Part shown: positions 28,759 to 37,709 of the stretch, piece by piece | Layout of the letters: each line of letters opens with the position of its first letter | Position numbering within the stretch: the first letter of the stretch is position 1 | NCBI RefSeq assembly: GCF_000188155.2 | Contig: NZ_KE124774.1 | Coordinates: 904,736-968,735 of the forward strand | From: Methylocystis sp. ATCC 49242 | GTDB taxonomy: Bacteria; Pseudomonadota; Alphaproteobacteria; Rhizobiales; Beijerinckiaceae | Direction of reading: 5' to 3' | Length of the DNA: 64,000 bases | The notes under the pieces: model-generated | What the model saw: only the letters and a program-made list of their open reading frames with translations | The model's database searches: none | Told to the model about the DNA's origin: nothing | Position numbers and translations under genes: made by a program

Positions 28759-30492
28759 TCAACGCGACAGCCGCAGTTTCGAGAGATTCATGGCTATCTG
28801 CGAAAAGGCGCGGTCGATCTGCGTGGAGTCGGTCGCCAGCAAATAATGATCCGCATTCGTGGCGCAGCTCTTGAGCAGATTGATGCCGGCGGCGTCGATC
28901 GGGTTGGTAGAGACCGAGAAGGCGATCGAATAGATTTCGATCCCCTTCGCCTTGGCGTTCTCGCACGATTGGCGCGTCAACTCGTCCTGCGCCTGCCGGG
29001 ACACGGATTTGTAATCCGTCCAGCTATTCGCCGCCCCGTCCAATTGCGACTGATAGTCGACGCCATTTCCCTGCGTGCCGTCGGGGAGCCGTCTGTTCTT
29101 CGCGCCATTGTAGCTGTAATAGCCAAGCGCTTCGTAATAGGAGCCGCCGACCGTGTTGGTGTTGCTGGTCCAGTTGTTGTAGCCGTCGGTCATCAGCACG
29201 AGAATTTTTCGGACGCCCGCGGTGTTGTAGGCGCTGCCCGCGCTGAATGGCGGATTTGGCGAAATCGAGCGCCAGGCCCACATCACTCCTTCATGCAGAT
29301 TTGTGTCGCCCGCGGCAGTGAGTTGCGCGATTTTTGCCGTAATGGTCGATTGCGTTGGCGTGAGCTGGAGCGCCGTTTGCGTCGCGGCGTTGGGACACAT
29401 CCCGTTCGGCCCGTTGAAGGCGCCGCCTCTCGAAGCGAAGACGCCGCCGGTCCAGCCATTCCCGGCGGTGGCGCCGAACCAGCTCCAGATCCCGCTGGTC
29501 CAGCCGGTCGCGGGTTTGTATTTGCATGTGCGAGTCAGATCGGTCCAGCCGCCGAAGGTCCAAAGGCTGCAGCCCCCGCCGTCGTCGTTCAGGTAATTGT
29601 TTTCATAGGCCGATGAGTCCGGCTCGTCCGGGGCCAGATAGGGCACGAAGAGCGTTTCCGCATTGCCGGCCGTCGGCGCCGTCTCGGTAACATTCATCGG
29701 ATAGGGCTGCGGCTCGTAGCAGCCGCCGAAATCCCAGTCGGCGCGCTGGGATTTCAGATTAGAGAACACATTGAAACGGCTCGTGAAGCCCGCGGCGTTG
29801 GCGTTCGCCTTGCCGCCGAAAGTGATCCAGTGCTGGGAGGACAGCCCATTGACGTCGATCCACGGCAGCGCCCTGTTCGCCGCAACGGTCGGGTCTACCG
29901 GAATGACGAGACCCGCGAAGGGCGTGATCGCGATCTTCACCTTTCCGGGCGACTTCGCGAACATCGAGTTGACGAAATTCGTCGCGGCCGTTTTCAGGGA
30001 CTGAATTTTGGTCGCTCCCCCCGCGCTCTCGTTCATCGAGCCGGAGTTGTCGAGCGCGAGCGCAATCTCGTAATTGGTCGAGCCGCCGCCGATTTCGGCG
30101 CAGGACATCACGGCAGGCGCCATCGAGTCGATGCGCGCAATCTTCATGATCATGGTCGGAATGCTGACCTGCGCGTCGATGCAAAACGTCTTTCTGTCCG
30201 CCGAGATCGTGGCGTTGCTGATCGTCGCGGCGGCGAGGCGTTGGCTGGCGGAGCGCAAGACGTTCTGGGCCTGCTTGATGGCGTCTGCGGTTGAAGTGGC
30301 GGCGGTGATTCTCGACGCGACCGCGAGCGCGGCCGTGTCGGCTCCCTGTTGGAGAACCTTGTGCGTCGTGACGCCGCGCGCATAGTCGACGGCTGCGCCG
30401 GCCATCATCATGACAGGGATGACCGACAGCCCGAAGAGCATCACGACATTGCCGCGATGGTCGGAAACGAATTCGTTGACTGGTCGCTTCAT
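28759..30492 (-). CDS. TadE/TadG-like protein with VWA domain
   Basis: The 577-residue protein opens MKRPVNEFVSDHRGNVVMLF, followed by a single hydrophobic helix and AAVDYARG, the TadE/TadG pseudopilin-like N-terminus. A VWA domain follows (ALALDNSGSMNE metal site; ILVLMTDGYNNW) interrupted by a long Trp/Gly/Asn-rich insertion. TadG-like proteins act with Flp (tad) pili, but no other tad gene is in the window, so this is an orphan. The start at 30492 gives the expected membrane topology; the ribosome site is weak. Confidence 0.87.
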   Translation of the reverse strand: MKRPVNEFVSDHRGNVVMLFGLSVIPVMMMAGAAVDYARGVTTHKVLQQGADTAALAVASRITAATSTADAIKQAQNVLRSASQRLAAATISNATISADRKTFCIDAQVSIPTMIMKIARIDSMAPAVMSCAEIGGGSTNYEIALALDNSGSMNESAGGATKIQSLKTAATNFVNSMFAKSPGKVKIAITPFAGLVIPVDPTVAANRALPWIDVNGLSSQHWITFGGKANANAAGFTSRFNVFSNLKSQRADWDFGGCYEPQPYPMNVTETAPTAGNAETLFVPYLAPDEPDSSAYENNYLNDDGGGCSLWTFGGWTDLTRTCKYKPATGWTSGIWSWFGATAGNGWTGGVFASRGGAFNGPNGMCPNAATQTALQLTPTQSTITAKIAQLTAAGDTNLHEGVMWAWRSISPNPPFSAGSAYNTAGVRKILVLMTDGYNNWTSNTNTVGGSYYEALGYYSYNGAKNRRLPDGTQGNGVDYQSQLDGAANSWTDYKSVSRQAQDELTRQSCENAKAKGIEIYSIAFSVSTNPIDAAGINLLKSCATNADHYLLATDSTQIDRAFSQIAMNLSKLRLSR

Positions 30493-30576
30493 TATGCAGC
30501 CCCGATCTGGTCGGAGCTGAAATTGGCAGGAAATGCTCAAGCTAAAGTTATCTTGAACCTTATTTTTCAGATATGT

Positions 30577-31641
30577 TTACAGACGCATTAATCGCTCGAA
30601 TACGCCCAGCACCATCGCGCGCTTGTCGAAGTTGAAGACTTCTGTTTCGCGGGCGATTTCGCGGATCTCTTCCCATGCGCGCGCATAGCCGACGAGCCGG
30701 GCAGGCGCCGCCCCGGCCTGGGCCAGCGCGCGGACGCGCGAGTCGAGGTGCCGTTGCAGTGCGCGCATGAAGGTCTCGTAAGCGTCCTCATTGTCGCGAC
30801 CGGTGATCTTGTCGGCGAGCATGTGCACCCCGAGCCAGTCTACTTGCGGCAGGCGGTCGAACAGCCGCGCGACGCCGGCGTCGAAAGCCATGGCGTCGCC
30901 GCTCAAAAGGCGCAGCGTCTCGCGCACGGAGCCTTCGGCGCGCGCGGCTGCGGCCTCGATCTCACTTTTCGATCGATCCGACCATGGCGCGCCCAGCGCC
31001 TCGACGGCCGCAACGGTCTCCGCTTCGGTCAAGGCGCCGAGCATGAGCTTGCGGCAGCGTGAGCGGATCGTCGGAAGGATTCGCCCCGGCTGATGCGCGA
31101 TGAAAAGGAAGAGGGAACGCTCTGGTGGCTCCTCGACCAGCTTCAACAGAGCATTCGCCGCGCTGCGGTTGAGATCATCGGCGCAATCGACGATGGCGAT
31201 GCGCCAGCCGCCCGTCCCCGAGCCCTGATGGAAAGAGCGGGCGATCTCGCGCACATCGTCGACGCGGATTTCGGTGAAGTGCTTTTTGGTCTTTTCGTTC
31301 CACTCGCGACGCAGCAGGAAGATGTCGGCCAGCGCCATGGTCGAGATGCGGCGCGCGGCCGGATGATCCGCCGGCACAGCGAGGCTCACCGCCCCCTGCA
31401 CCGCCGGCGCGTGGGGCTCGGGATGCGCGAGGAGGAAGCGCGCGAGGCGCCAGGCGAGCGTCGCCTTTCCGATCCCCTCCGGCCCGCCGATGATCCAGGC
31501 CTGCGCCATCCGGTTGCGGCGGTAGGCGTCCAGCAATTCGCGCTCGGCCGCCGCATTGCCGAAAAATGCCAGCGTCTCGCGCGGATGCGGCGCGTCGTCA
31601 TAGCGATCGCTCTCGGGTGGTCCGGAGACTTCCTTGCTCAT
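30577..31641 (-). CDS. holB: DNA polymerase III delta-prime subunit
   Basis: Clamp-loader subunit of the replicative polymerase. The 354-residue AAA+ protein has P-loop GGPEGIGKATL, DDLNRSAANALLKLVEEPP (Walker B/sensor region) and IAHQPGRILPTIRSRC, the classic delta-prime/gamma segment. It overlaps tmk by four bases (ATGA), as is usual in alphaproteobacteria. Confidence 0.94.
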   Translation of the reverse strand: MSKEVSGPPESDRYDDAPHPRETLAFFGNAAAERELLDAYRRNRMAQAWIIGGPEGIGKATLAWRLARFLLAHPEPHAPAVQGAVSLAVPADHPAARRISTMALADIFLLRREWNEKTKKHFTEIRVDDVREIARSFHQGSGTGGWRIAIVDCADDLNRSAANALLKLVEEPPERSLFLFIAHQPGRILPTIRSRCRKLMLGALTEAETVAAVEALGAPWSDRSKSEIEAAAARAEGSVRETLRLLSGDAMAFDAGVARLFDRLPQVDWLGVHMLADKITGRDNEDAYETFMRALQRHLDSRVRALAQAGAAPARLVGYARAWEEIREIARETEVFNFDKRAMVLGVFERLMRL

Positions 31642-32318
31642 TCGGCGGCTGCTTCGCCGAGGCGCGAGAGAAAGCGGGCGTCGACGAGCTGGCGGATCGC
31701 CTGAGCGACTTCATCCGCCGCCAGCGCGCCGTTCACGACACAGCAGCGCTCGGGCTCCTGCTCGGCGATATCGAGAAAGGCGCGCCGCAGCTCTTCGTGG
31801 AAAAGCTCCTCCTCCGCCTCGAAACGGTCGGGCGCCACGCCCGCCGCCCTTCGGCTGGCGGCCCGCGCGAGACCCTCCTGAGGCGGCAGATCGAGGATGA
31901 TGGTGAGATCCGGCCGGACATTTCCGATCGCCGCCCGCTCCAGCAGCGAGATCGACGCATCGTCCACGCCGCCGCGCGCCCCCTGATATGCGCGGGTCGA
32001 GTCCGCGAAACGATCGCTGAGCACCCAGGCCCCGCGCGCCAGCGCCGGCGCGATCAGGCTTTCTACATGGTCGATCCGCGCTGCGGCGAAAAGCGCGGCC
32101 TCGGCGAGCGGCCCGAGCGGAGCAATGCGGCCCGAGAGGAGAACCTCGCGCAACTTTTCGGCCTTGGGCGTGCCGCCGGGCTCGCGCGTCGCCACCACTT
32201 CGATCCCCCGCCCGCGCAAATGTTCCGAGAGCCTCGCTAGCTGCGTCGACTTCCCGGCGCCCTCGCCGCCCTCGAAAGTGATGAACCGGCCTCTTTCAGC
32301 CGGCGCGGCCGCGTTCAT
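31638..32318 (-). CDS. tmk: Thymidylate kinase
   Basis: Phosphorylates dTMP to dTDP for DNA synthesis. At 226 residues it has P-loop FEGGEGAGKSTQ, the TREPGGTPKAE segment, and VLSDRFADSTRAYQG of the dTMP site. It overlaps the carboxypeptidase gene upstream and holB downstream by four bases each, so the three are translationally coupled. Confidence 0.96.
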   Translation of the reverse strand: MNAAAPAERGRFITFEGGEGAGKSTQLARLSEHLRGRGIEVVATREPGGTPKAEKLREVLLSGRIAPLGPLAEAALFAAARIDHVESLIAPALARGAWVLSDRFADSTRAYQGARGGVDDASISLLERAAIGNVRPDLTIILDLPPQEGLARAASRRAAGVAPDRFEAEEELFHEELRRAFLDIAEQEPERCCVVNGALAADEVAQAIRQLVDARFLSRLGEAAAE

Positions 32319-33496
32319 TTCTTCTTGTTGAGCTTTTCGTGGATCTTCGCGGCGGCGTATTCGTAAACGGCGTCGAAAGCGCGGCTCGACAGCGAACCCT
32401 CGGCGACGGATTCGGCCGCCTCGAGCGGCTGCTCCAGCACGACGGCGTTTCCGCGCTTCACCTCCAGACGCCCGATGCCCGCGCCCGCCTCGACCGGCGC
32501 AATCACCGGCCCCTCATAGACGATCTTGCCCGTGAGCTTCTCCGTCCCGCCCCGAGGGAGCAGCACCTTGACGTCGGTCTTCGAGACGAGGTCGACCGAG
32601 CCCTGCACCCCTCCATAAATCTGCGCCGGGCCGATCGGCTCGCCCGCCTTGAACAGATCCTTTTCCTCGAAGTTACGGAACCCCCATTGGAGAAGCTTGC
32701 GCGCTTCCTCGGCCCGCTCCTTGGCCGTCTTCGCCCCGTAAACGGCGACGATCAGCCGACGTCCCTCCTGGTTCGCCGAGCCGACGATGCCGAAGTCGCC
32801 CTTCTCGATATTGCCGGTCTTTAGCCCGTCCGCGCCGATGCTCATCGTCAACAGCGGATTACGGTTCTGCTGCCGGATGTTGTTCCAGGTGAATTCCTTC
32901 TCCCCGAAATATTTGTAGAAATCCGGGTAGGTCCGGATGACATGCAGGGCGAGCTTCGCCACCTCGCGTGGCGTCACCTTCTGGTCGTCGCTCGCCTTGC
33001 CCCAGGGATTGCCGAAGCGCGACTTGACGAGGCCGAGCTCGGAGGCGCGCTTGTTCATGCGCATGACGAAGGCCTCTTCCGACCCCGCGACGCCCTCCGC
33101 AAGCACGAGCGCGGCGTCGTTGCCCGAGTCGATCAGGAGGCCACGCAACAAATCCTCGACCGTCGCCTGACTGTTCACCTTCAGGAACATCGCCGAGCCG
33201 CCCGCAGGCGCGCCGCCATTGCGCCAGGCGTATTCGGAGACGGTGAACACGTCCCCGAGCTTCAGGCGGCCTTCCGTCAATTCGCGAAAGATCATTTCGG
33301 CCGTGAGGATCTTCACGGTCGAAGCCGGCGTGACGAGATCGTCGGCGCCCTTCTCGAAGAGAACCGTGTTGGTGCCGGCGTCGATCAGAATGGCGTTGGG
33401 AACGCTGGTCTGGAATGCCTGCGCCAGCGCGGAACCGGAAAACAGCGACGAGACAGCGACGAAAACCGCCGCGATAAGGTAGCGAAAAGAAAGCAT
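32315..33496 (-). CDS. D-alanyl-D-alanine carboxypeptidase (PBP5/6 family)
   Basis: Periplasmic penicillin-binding protein that trims the pentapeptide of peptidoglycan. The 393-residue protein has a signal peptide (YLIAAVFVAVSSLFSGSALA), the SxxK motif STVK (Ser59-Lys62), SGN (124-126) and KTG (226-228), and the C-terminal PBP5_C domain plus amphipathic tail LNKKK. The ATG at 33496 is used; a TTG six bases upstream is the alternative. It heads a coupled run with tmk and holB. Confidence 0.95.
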   Translation of the reverse strand: MLSFRYLIAAVFVAVSSLFSGSALAQAFQTSVPNAILIDAGTNTVLFEKGADDLVTPASTVKILTAEMIFRELTEGRLKLGDVFTVSEYAWRNGGAPAGGSAMFLKVNSQATVEDLLRGLLIDSGNDAALVLAEGVAGSEEAFVMRMNKRASELGLVKSRFGNPWGKASDDQKVTPREVAKLALHVIRTYPDFYKYFGEKEFTWNNIRQQNRNPLLTMSIGADGLKTGNIEKGDFGIVGSANQEGRRLIVAVYGAKTAKERAEEARKLLQWGFRNFEEKDLFKAGEPIGPAQIYGGVQGSVDLVSKTDVKVLLPRGGTEKLTGKIVYEGPVIAPVEAGAGIGRLEVKRGNAVVLEQPLEAAESVAEGSLSSRAFDAVYEYAAAKIHEKLNKKK

Positions 33497-33608
33497 GGAC
33501 AAGGGGCGCGCTCCGCTTGGCCGCGCCGCGCCATTGGCGACGCGCCTCGGAAGATGACCCGCGGCGCCGGAAATTGCAATGCAGAACCGCGTGTTTACAA
33601 CATGCCCC

Positions 33609-34643
33609 TCAATTCATCGCCTGACGGATCGCGGGCTTGCCCGAGGCCTGACGGCCGAAGGACGCCGGACGCGTCGGCGGCAGAGGCACGGCGGCCTCCT
33701 TCGCCTCCTTGTGGCGGTGTGAAGCGACGGGCTCGGCGTCGACATTATCGACATTGGAGACGGCGGCGCCCGCCTTGTCCGCGATCGTCTCTCCGCCCTG
33801 CGGGTCGGCTCGGGCGTTGTCGCCAGCGTAGGCCATCATCTCGCTTTCGTTCGGACGGACCACCTCTTCCGTCGAAGCGCCAGCGACCGGCTGCGCCTCA
33901 CGCAGTTCGGCCGTCGCGGCCCGTATGGCGGCTGGCGCGCCCTGCCGGGCCGCGGTCATGATCGAGGCGCCGCTGTCGAGAGTCGCGGGACCGTCGTCGC
34001 GAAGCGTGGCCAGAAGCTTCGCGTCGTCGTCGCCGGCGAGATCGGCGCGGCCGATCCACTCGACCCGCACCTTGGCGGTTCCCGCCCTGTGGAAGTCGAG
34101 GGCTTCTGCGACGCGCTGGGAAACGTCCATGACCCGGCCGCCGTGGTAGGGGCCGCGATCATTGACGCGCACGACCATCGAACGCGCGTTGTTCAGATTG
34201 GTGACGCGCGCGTAGCTCGGAAGCGGCATCGTCGGATGAGCGGCGCTGATCGACTGGCGATCGAAAATCTCGCCATTGGCCGTGCGGCGGCCATGAAAAT
34301 CCGCGCCGTACCATGACGCGGTCCCGGTCGCGGCGTAGGGCTTCTCGCTGGGATAATAGGTGCGGCCCGCAATCTTGTATGGCTTGCCGACCATGAAGGA
34401 GCCGCCGCCCTTCGGCACTTCCTCGCCGTCGGCGATGACGCGAGGGCTCGCCCGAACGCCATAACGCGGGTCAATGGCTCCGCTTCCGCCAAGGCTGGCA
34501 TAGCGGGGGTATTGCGTCGTCGAGGAACATCCGGCCAGAGCGCCGAGGGAAAGGATAAGGAGCGATCCGCGTAGACGACCGATATCCGGCGCAAAATTCT
34601 TCATTAACAGGCACATCTGGTTCCGGGACACGACAGATCGCAT
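33609..34643 (-). CDS. rlpA: RlpA-like septal ring lytic transglycosylase lipoprotein
   Basis: Double-psi beta-barrel protein of the cell-wall septal machinery. At 344 residues it contains a lipobox LAGC, the family core TGTASWYGADFHGRRTANGE and MVVRVNDRGPYHGGRVMDVS, and a Pro/Ala-rich C-terminal region without an obvious SPOR repeat. AAGGA lies eight bases before the ATG at 34643. ATGs at 34616 and 34604 would give a shorter, more typical lipoprotein signal. It lies just upstream of the D,D-carboxypeptidase. Confidence 0.92.
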   Translation of the reverse strand: MRSVVSRNQMCLLMKNFAPDIGRLRGSLLILSLGALAGCSSTTQYPRYASLGGSGAIDPRYGVRASPRVIADGEEVPKGGGSFMVGKPYKIAGRTYYPSEKPYAATGTASWYGADFHGRRTANGEIFDRQSISAAHPTMPLPSYARVTNLNNARSMVVRVNDRGPYHGGRVMDVSQRVAEALDFHRAGTAKVRVEWIGRADLAGDDDAKLLATLRDDGPATLDSGASIMTAARQGAPAAIRAATAELREAQPVAGASTEEVVRPNESEMMAYAGDNARADPQGGETIADKAGAAVSNVDNVDAEPVASHRHKEAKEAAVPLPPTRPASFGRQASGKPAIRQAMN

Positions 34644-34938
34644 CGAGATCGTCCTTGTCGAGAAAGAGGCTTCAGCCCGAAGCGCTGAAGCCCGTCCTAA
34701 CCGGCCAAAACCTCGATGCCCGCTCGGGAAGAGCGCCGGGCTCCGCGCATGACCCTGATTTGTCTTGCGCTCACCTTGGGCCTTGGAGTTTCTCGCCGAA
34801 TTGCAAACTTGTCGTTAACGACAGGATGTCGCCGAGGCGAAAAGGCGGCTCGATTTGGTCAGAAATGCGGCAATGCGCATTGCCGAGGCTGCGGCAGGCG
34901 TGATTTCGACGAGCTGTGGCGCTGCGGCCACACCGGCT

Positions 34939-36732
34939 TCAGTCGGCCCGCGCCAGATCGGCGATCCGGGTCTCGACCCGCTCGACGCCCCGGAACTGAT
35001 TGGTCGACAATCGCGCCGCCACATGAAAGCGCTCCCCCCGCCCGCCGAGCAACGCCTCGCCGAGCGGCGAGCCGACAGCACGGAAGGCGATGGCGTCCAC
35101 CGAGGCGCCGTCCCCGGAACGCAGCCGGGCGCGGACGTGACCCGTTCCGACGACCGCGGCGTCGACGATCCGCTGCTCCGGCAGAACGAAAAGCGGCTCG
35201 GGATTGCCCTGCCCGAATGGCCCAGCCCTCTCCACCCGGCGAAGAAGATCCAGATTCACGCCGCGACCGCTGAGCGCGGCGTCAATGACCAGGGCGTCTG
35301 CGCCTCGGGCGGCCTCCACCTGTTCGGCGAGCGCGTCGTTGAGAAATTCGCGCAGGGCGGCGACGCGGTCGGCGAGGACCGTGATCCCGGCCGCCATGGC
35401 GTGACCGCCGCCTTTTACCGCCAGCCCAAGTTCAACCGCCCGACGCACGGTCTTTCCGATATCGACTCCACTTAAACTTCTACCTGAACCTGAACAAGTT
35501 TCTCCATTAAAAGCAATAGCAAACGATGGTAAGTTAAACTTCTCTTTCAACCTCGCGGCGATCAGGCCGACAACGCCGGGATGCCAGTCCGAGCCTTCGA
35601 CCACAAGACAGGATAGCCTGTTCGTTTTAACGAATTGCTCCTCGGCCAGCGCAACCGCGGCTTCCAGCGCCTCCCGTTCGATCGCCTGACGCTCGGCGTT
35701 CAGTCGATCCAGCTCACGCGCGATCCGGCTGGCTTCGACCGGATCGGAGAGGGTCAACAGGCACGCCCCCAGGCCCGCGTCGCCGATCCGGCCGCCCGCG
35801 TTGATTCTGGGACCGAGCGCGAAGCCAAGATGGTAGGCGCGCGGAGGCCCATCCATTCGGGCAGCGTCCATCAGAGCCGCCAGACCGGTGCGTGACCGGT
35901 TGCGCATTACCGAGAGTCCCTTGGCGACGAAGGCGCGATTGAGACCTGAGAGGGGCGCGACATCCGCCACCGTGGCCAGCGCAACGAGGTCGAGGGAGGA
36001 AAGCAGGTCGGGCGCCGGGCGATGGTCGCCCCACCAGTCCCGGGTCCGCAGCGTCCGCAACAGCCCCGCGAGCGCTAAAAAAACGACCCCGGCGGCGCAG
36101 AGTCCACCCTGCCCCGAGAGGTCGTCCTGCCGGTTCGGGTTCACGACAATCGCGTCGGGAAGATGCTCGGGCGCCTGATGGTGGTCGAGCACGATAACGT
36201 CGAGGCCCAGCTCCCGCGCCACGGCGAAGGGCTCGTGGCTTGTCGTCCCGCAGTCGACGGTCACGAGGAGCGTGGCTCCCCGCCCGGCAAGATTGCGGAT
36301 CGCCTCGGCGTTTGGCCCATAACCCTCAAAGATCCGGTCGGGGATATGCAGCAAGGGCTCCGGCGCCTCGGCCGCCCGCCAATAGTCGATCAGCAGGGCC
36401 GAGGAACAGGCGCCATCGACGTCGTAGTCGCCGAAAATGGCGATCTGCTCTCCGGTCTCGATCGCTCTCGCGAGCCGGTCCACGGCGGCGTCCATGTCCC
36501 GCACGGTCGACGGGTCGGGCATCAGCGTCCGGATCGTCGGGTCGAGATAGCGATCAACCTCGGCCACGCTCACGCCCCGCCCCGCAAGGACGCGGGCCAG
36601 CATGTCGTCGAGCCCGTGGGTCTGGGCGAGCGCCAAAGCCAGCGCCTCGCCGGACGCGTCCAGCCGCGCCCGCCATGGCCGGCCGAGGACAGATCGTTCG
36701 ACGCCGAGAAAAGCCGTTTTAACTTCAACCAT
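34939..36732 (-). CDS. recJ: Single-stranded-DNA-specific exonuclease RecJ
   Basis: 5'-3' exonuclease in recombination and mismatch repair. The 597-residue protein has DHH-family motifs: FGDYDVDGACSS, LDHHQAPE, and GGGHAMAAG of the DHHA1 domain. The ATG at 36732 (MVEVKTAF) is used; the upstream TTG is less likely. A segment of about 90 bp (35461-35550), encoding roughly KFNLPSFAIAFNGETCSGSG, is only ~36% GC and full of A/T-ending codons, unlike the rest of the gene; the reading frame is intact. Confidence 0.95.
   Translation of the reverse strand: MVEVKTAFLGVERSVLGRPWRARLDASGEALALALAQTHGLDDMLARVLAGRGVSVAEVDRYLDPTIRTLMPDPSTVRDMDAAVDRLARAIETGEQIAIFGDYDVDGACSSALLIDYWRAAEAPEPLLHIPDRIFEGYGPNAEAIRNLAGRGATLLVTVDCGTTSHEPFAVARELGLDVIVLDHHQAPEHLPDAIVVNPNRQDDLSGQGGLCAAGVVFLALAGLLRTLRTRDWWGDHRPAPDLLSSLDLVALATVADVAPLSGLNRAFVAKGLSVMRNRSRTGLAALMDAARMDGPPRAYHLGFALGPRINAGGRIGDAGLGACLLTLSDPVEASRIARELDRLNAERQAIEREALEAAVALAEEQFVKTNRLSCLVVEGSDWHPGVVGLIAARLKEKFNLPSFAIAFNGETCSGSGRSLSGVDIGKTVRRAVELGLAVKGGGHAMAAGITVLADRVAALREFLNDALAEQVEAARGADALVIDAALSGRGVNLDLLRRVERAGPFGQGNPEPLFVLPEQRIVDAAVVGTGHVRARLRSGDGASVDAIAFRAVGSPLGEALLGGRGERFHVAARLSTNQFRGVERVETRIADLARAD
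35461..35550 (-). other. AT-rich, rare-codon patch inside recJ
   Basis: I counted 32 G/C in 90 bases (about 36%) against clearly GC-rich flanks. On the coding strand the run includes TTT, TTA, CCA, GCT, ATT, AAT, GGA, ACT, TGT, TCA, AGA and AGT codons, whereas neighbouring codons end in G or C. The frame is maintained across the patch. It could be recombined foreign sequence or a selected RNA or translation signal. Confidence 0.85.
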
Positions 36733-36791
36733 TTGCAGACGTGCTCCGGTCGCGGCGCGCGACAAGTTCAAGTGGATGTATAAGTTAAAGC

Positions 36792-37676
36792 ATGAGCGAC
36801 AAGATTCTCCTCACCCATGCAAGCGGCGACACGGCCGAAATCCTGACCTTCGGCGCGGAACTCGCCGCCTGGCGCGCCGGCGGCGTCGATCTGATCTGGG
36901 CGAAGGATCCGGAAATCTGGGACCAGACCGCGCCGGTATTGTTCCCCGTGGTCGGCTGGACCCGCGACGGTCGCGTCAGGGTTGACGGTCAGACCTATCC
37001 CCTCGCGCTGCATGGCTTCGCGTGGAAGAAGCGCTTCGAGATCGCCGAAAGGCGCGAGGATTATTTGCGCCTCGCCCTCGTCGATGACGCGGAGACCCGC
37101 GCGCTTTATCCCTTCGCCTTCCGTTTCGAGGTCGAGTTCCGGCTGCGCGCCGGCGCGCTCGACAATAATCTCATCGTGACGAACACGGGGGACCGGCCGC
37201 TGCCCTATGCCTGCGGACTACATCCGGCCTTCCGCTGGCCGCTGGCCGGATCGGCCGCCGAACACGCCATCGTCTTCGAGAAGGAGGAGCAAGCGGACGT
37301 TCCGATCATCGCCCCCGGCGGTCTCTTCTCGACGCTGACGAAAAGAACGCCACTCACCGGCGCCCGGCTTCCGCTCGCGCCGGAAATCTTCGCGCACGAC
37401 GCTCTCTGCTTTCTGGACATCGCCAGCCGCAGCCTCGTCTTCGACAATGGCGCCGGAGCGAGACTGTCCGTGACGCTCGACGACTTCCCACATGTCGGTT
37501 TCTGGACGCTGCCGCCCGCCCCCTATCTCTGCATCGAGCCATGGACCGGCCATGGCGATCCCGACGATTTTCATGGCGAACTCTATGAAAAACCATCGAT
37601 GCGCATCCTCGCCCCCGGCGCCAGCGCGCGGCACGGCGCGACTTTTGCCTTTGAGCAAAGCGGCTCTGTCGGCTAG
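36792..37676 (+). CDS. Aldose 1-epimerase (mutarotase) family protein
   Basis: The 294-residue beta-sandwich protein of the galactose-mutarotase superfamily (LacX-like branch) has APVLFPVVGWTRDG and LHGFAWKKRF (catalytic His), and CGLHPAFRWPL (second His). The substrate is uncertain; similar proteins act on hexose or hexose-6-phosphate anomers. Divergent from recJ across 59 bases; 33 bases upstream of the cysteine synthase gene. Confidence 0.88.
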   Translation: MSDKILLTHASGDTAEILTFGAELAAWRAGGVDLIWAKDPEIWDQTAPVLFPVVGWTRDGRVRVDGQTYPLALHGFAWKKRFEIAERREDYLRLALVDDAETRALYPFAFRFEVEFRLRAGALDNNLIVTNTGDRPLPYACGLHPAFRWPLAGSAAEHAIVFEKEEQADVPIIAPGGLFSTLTKRTPLTGARLPLAPEIFAHDALCFLDIASRSLVFDNGAGARLSVTLDDFPHVGFWTLPPAPYLCIEPWTGHGDPDDFHGELYEKPSMRILAPGASARHGATFAFEQSGSVG

Positions 37677-37709
37677 GAACGGAACATTCCCCTCCTGCAG
37701 GAAACATTC

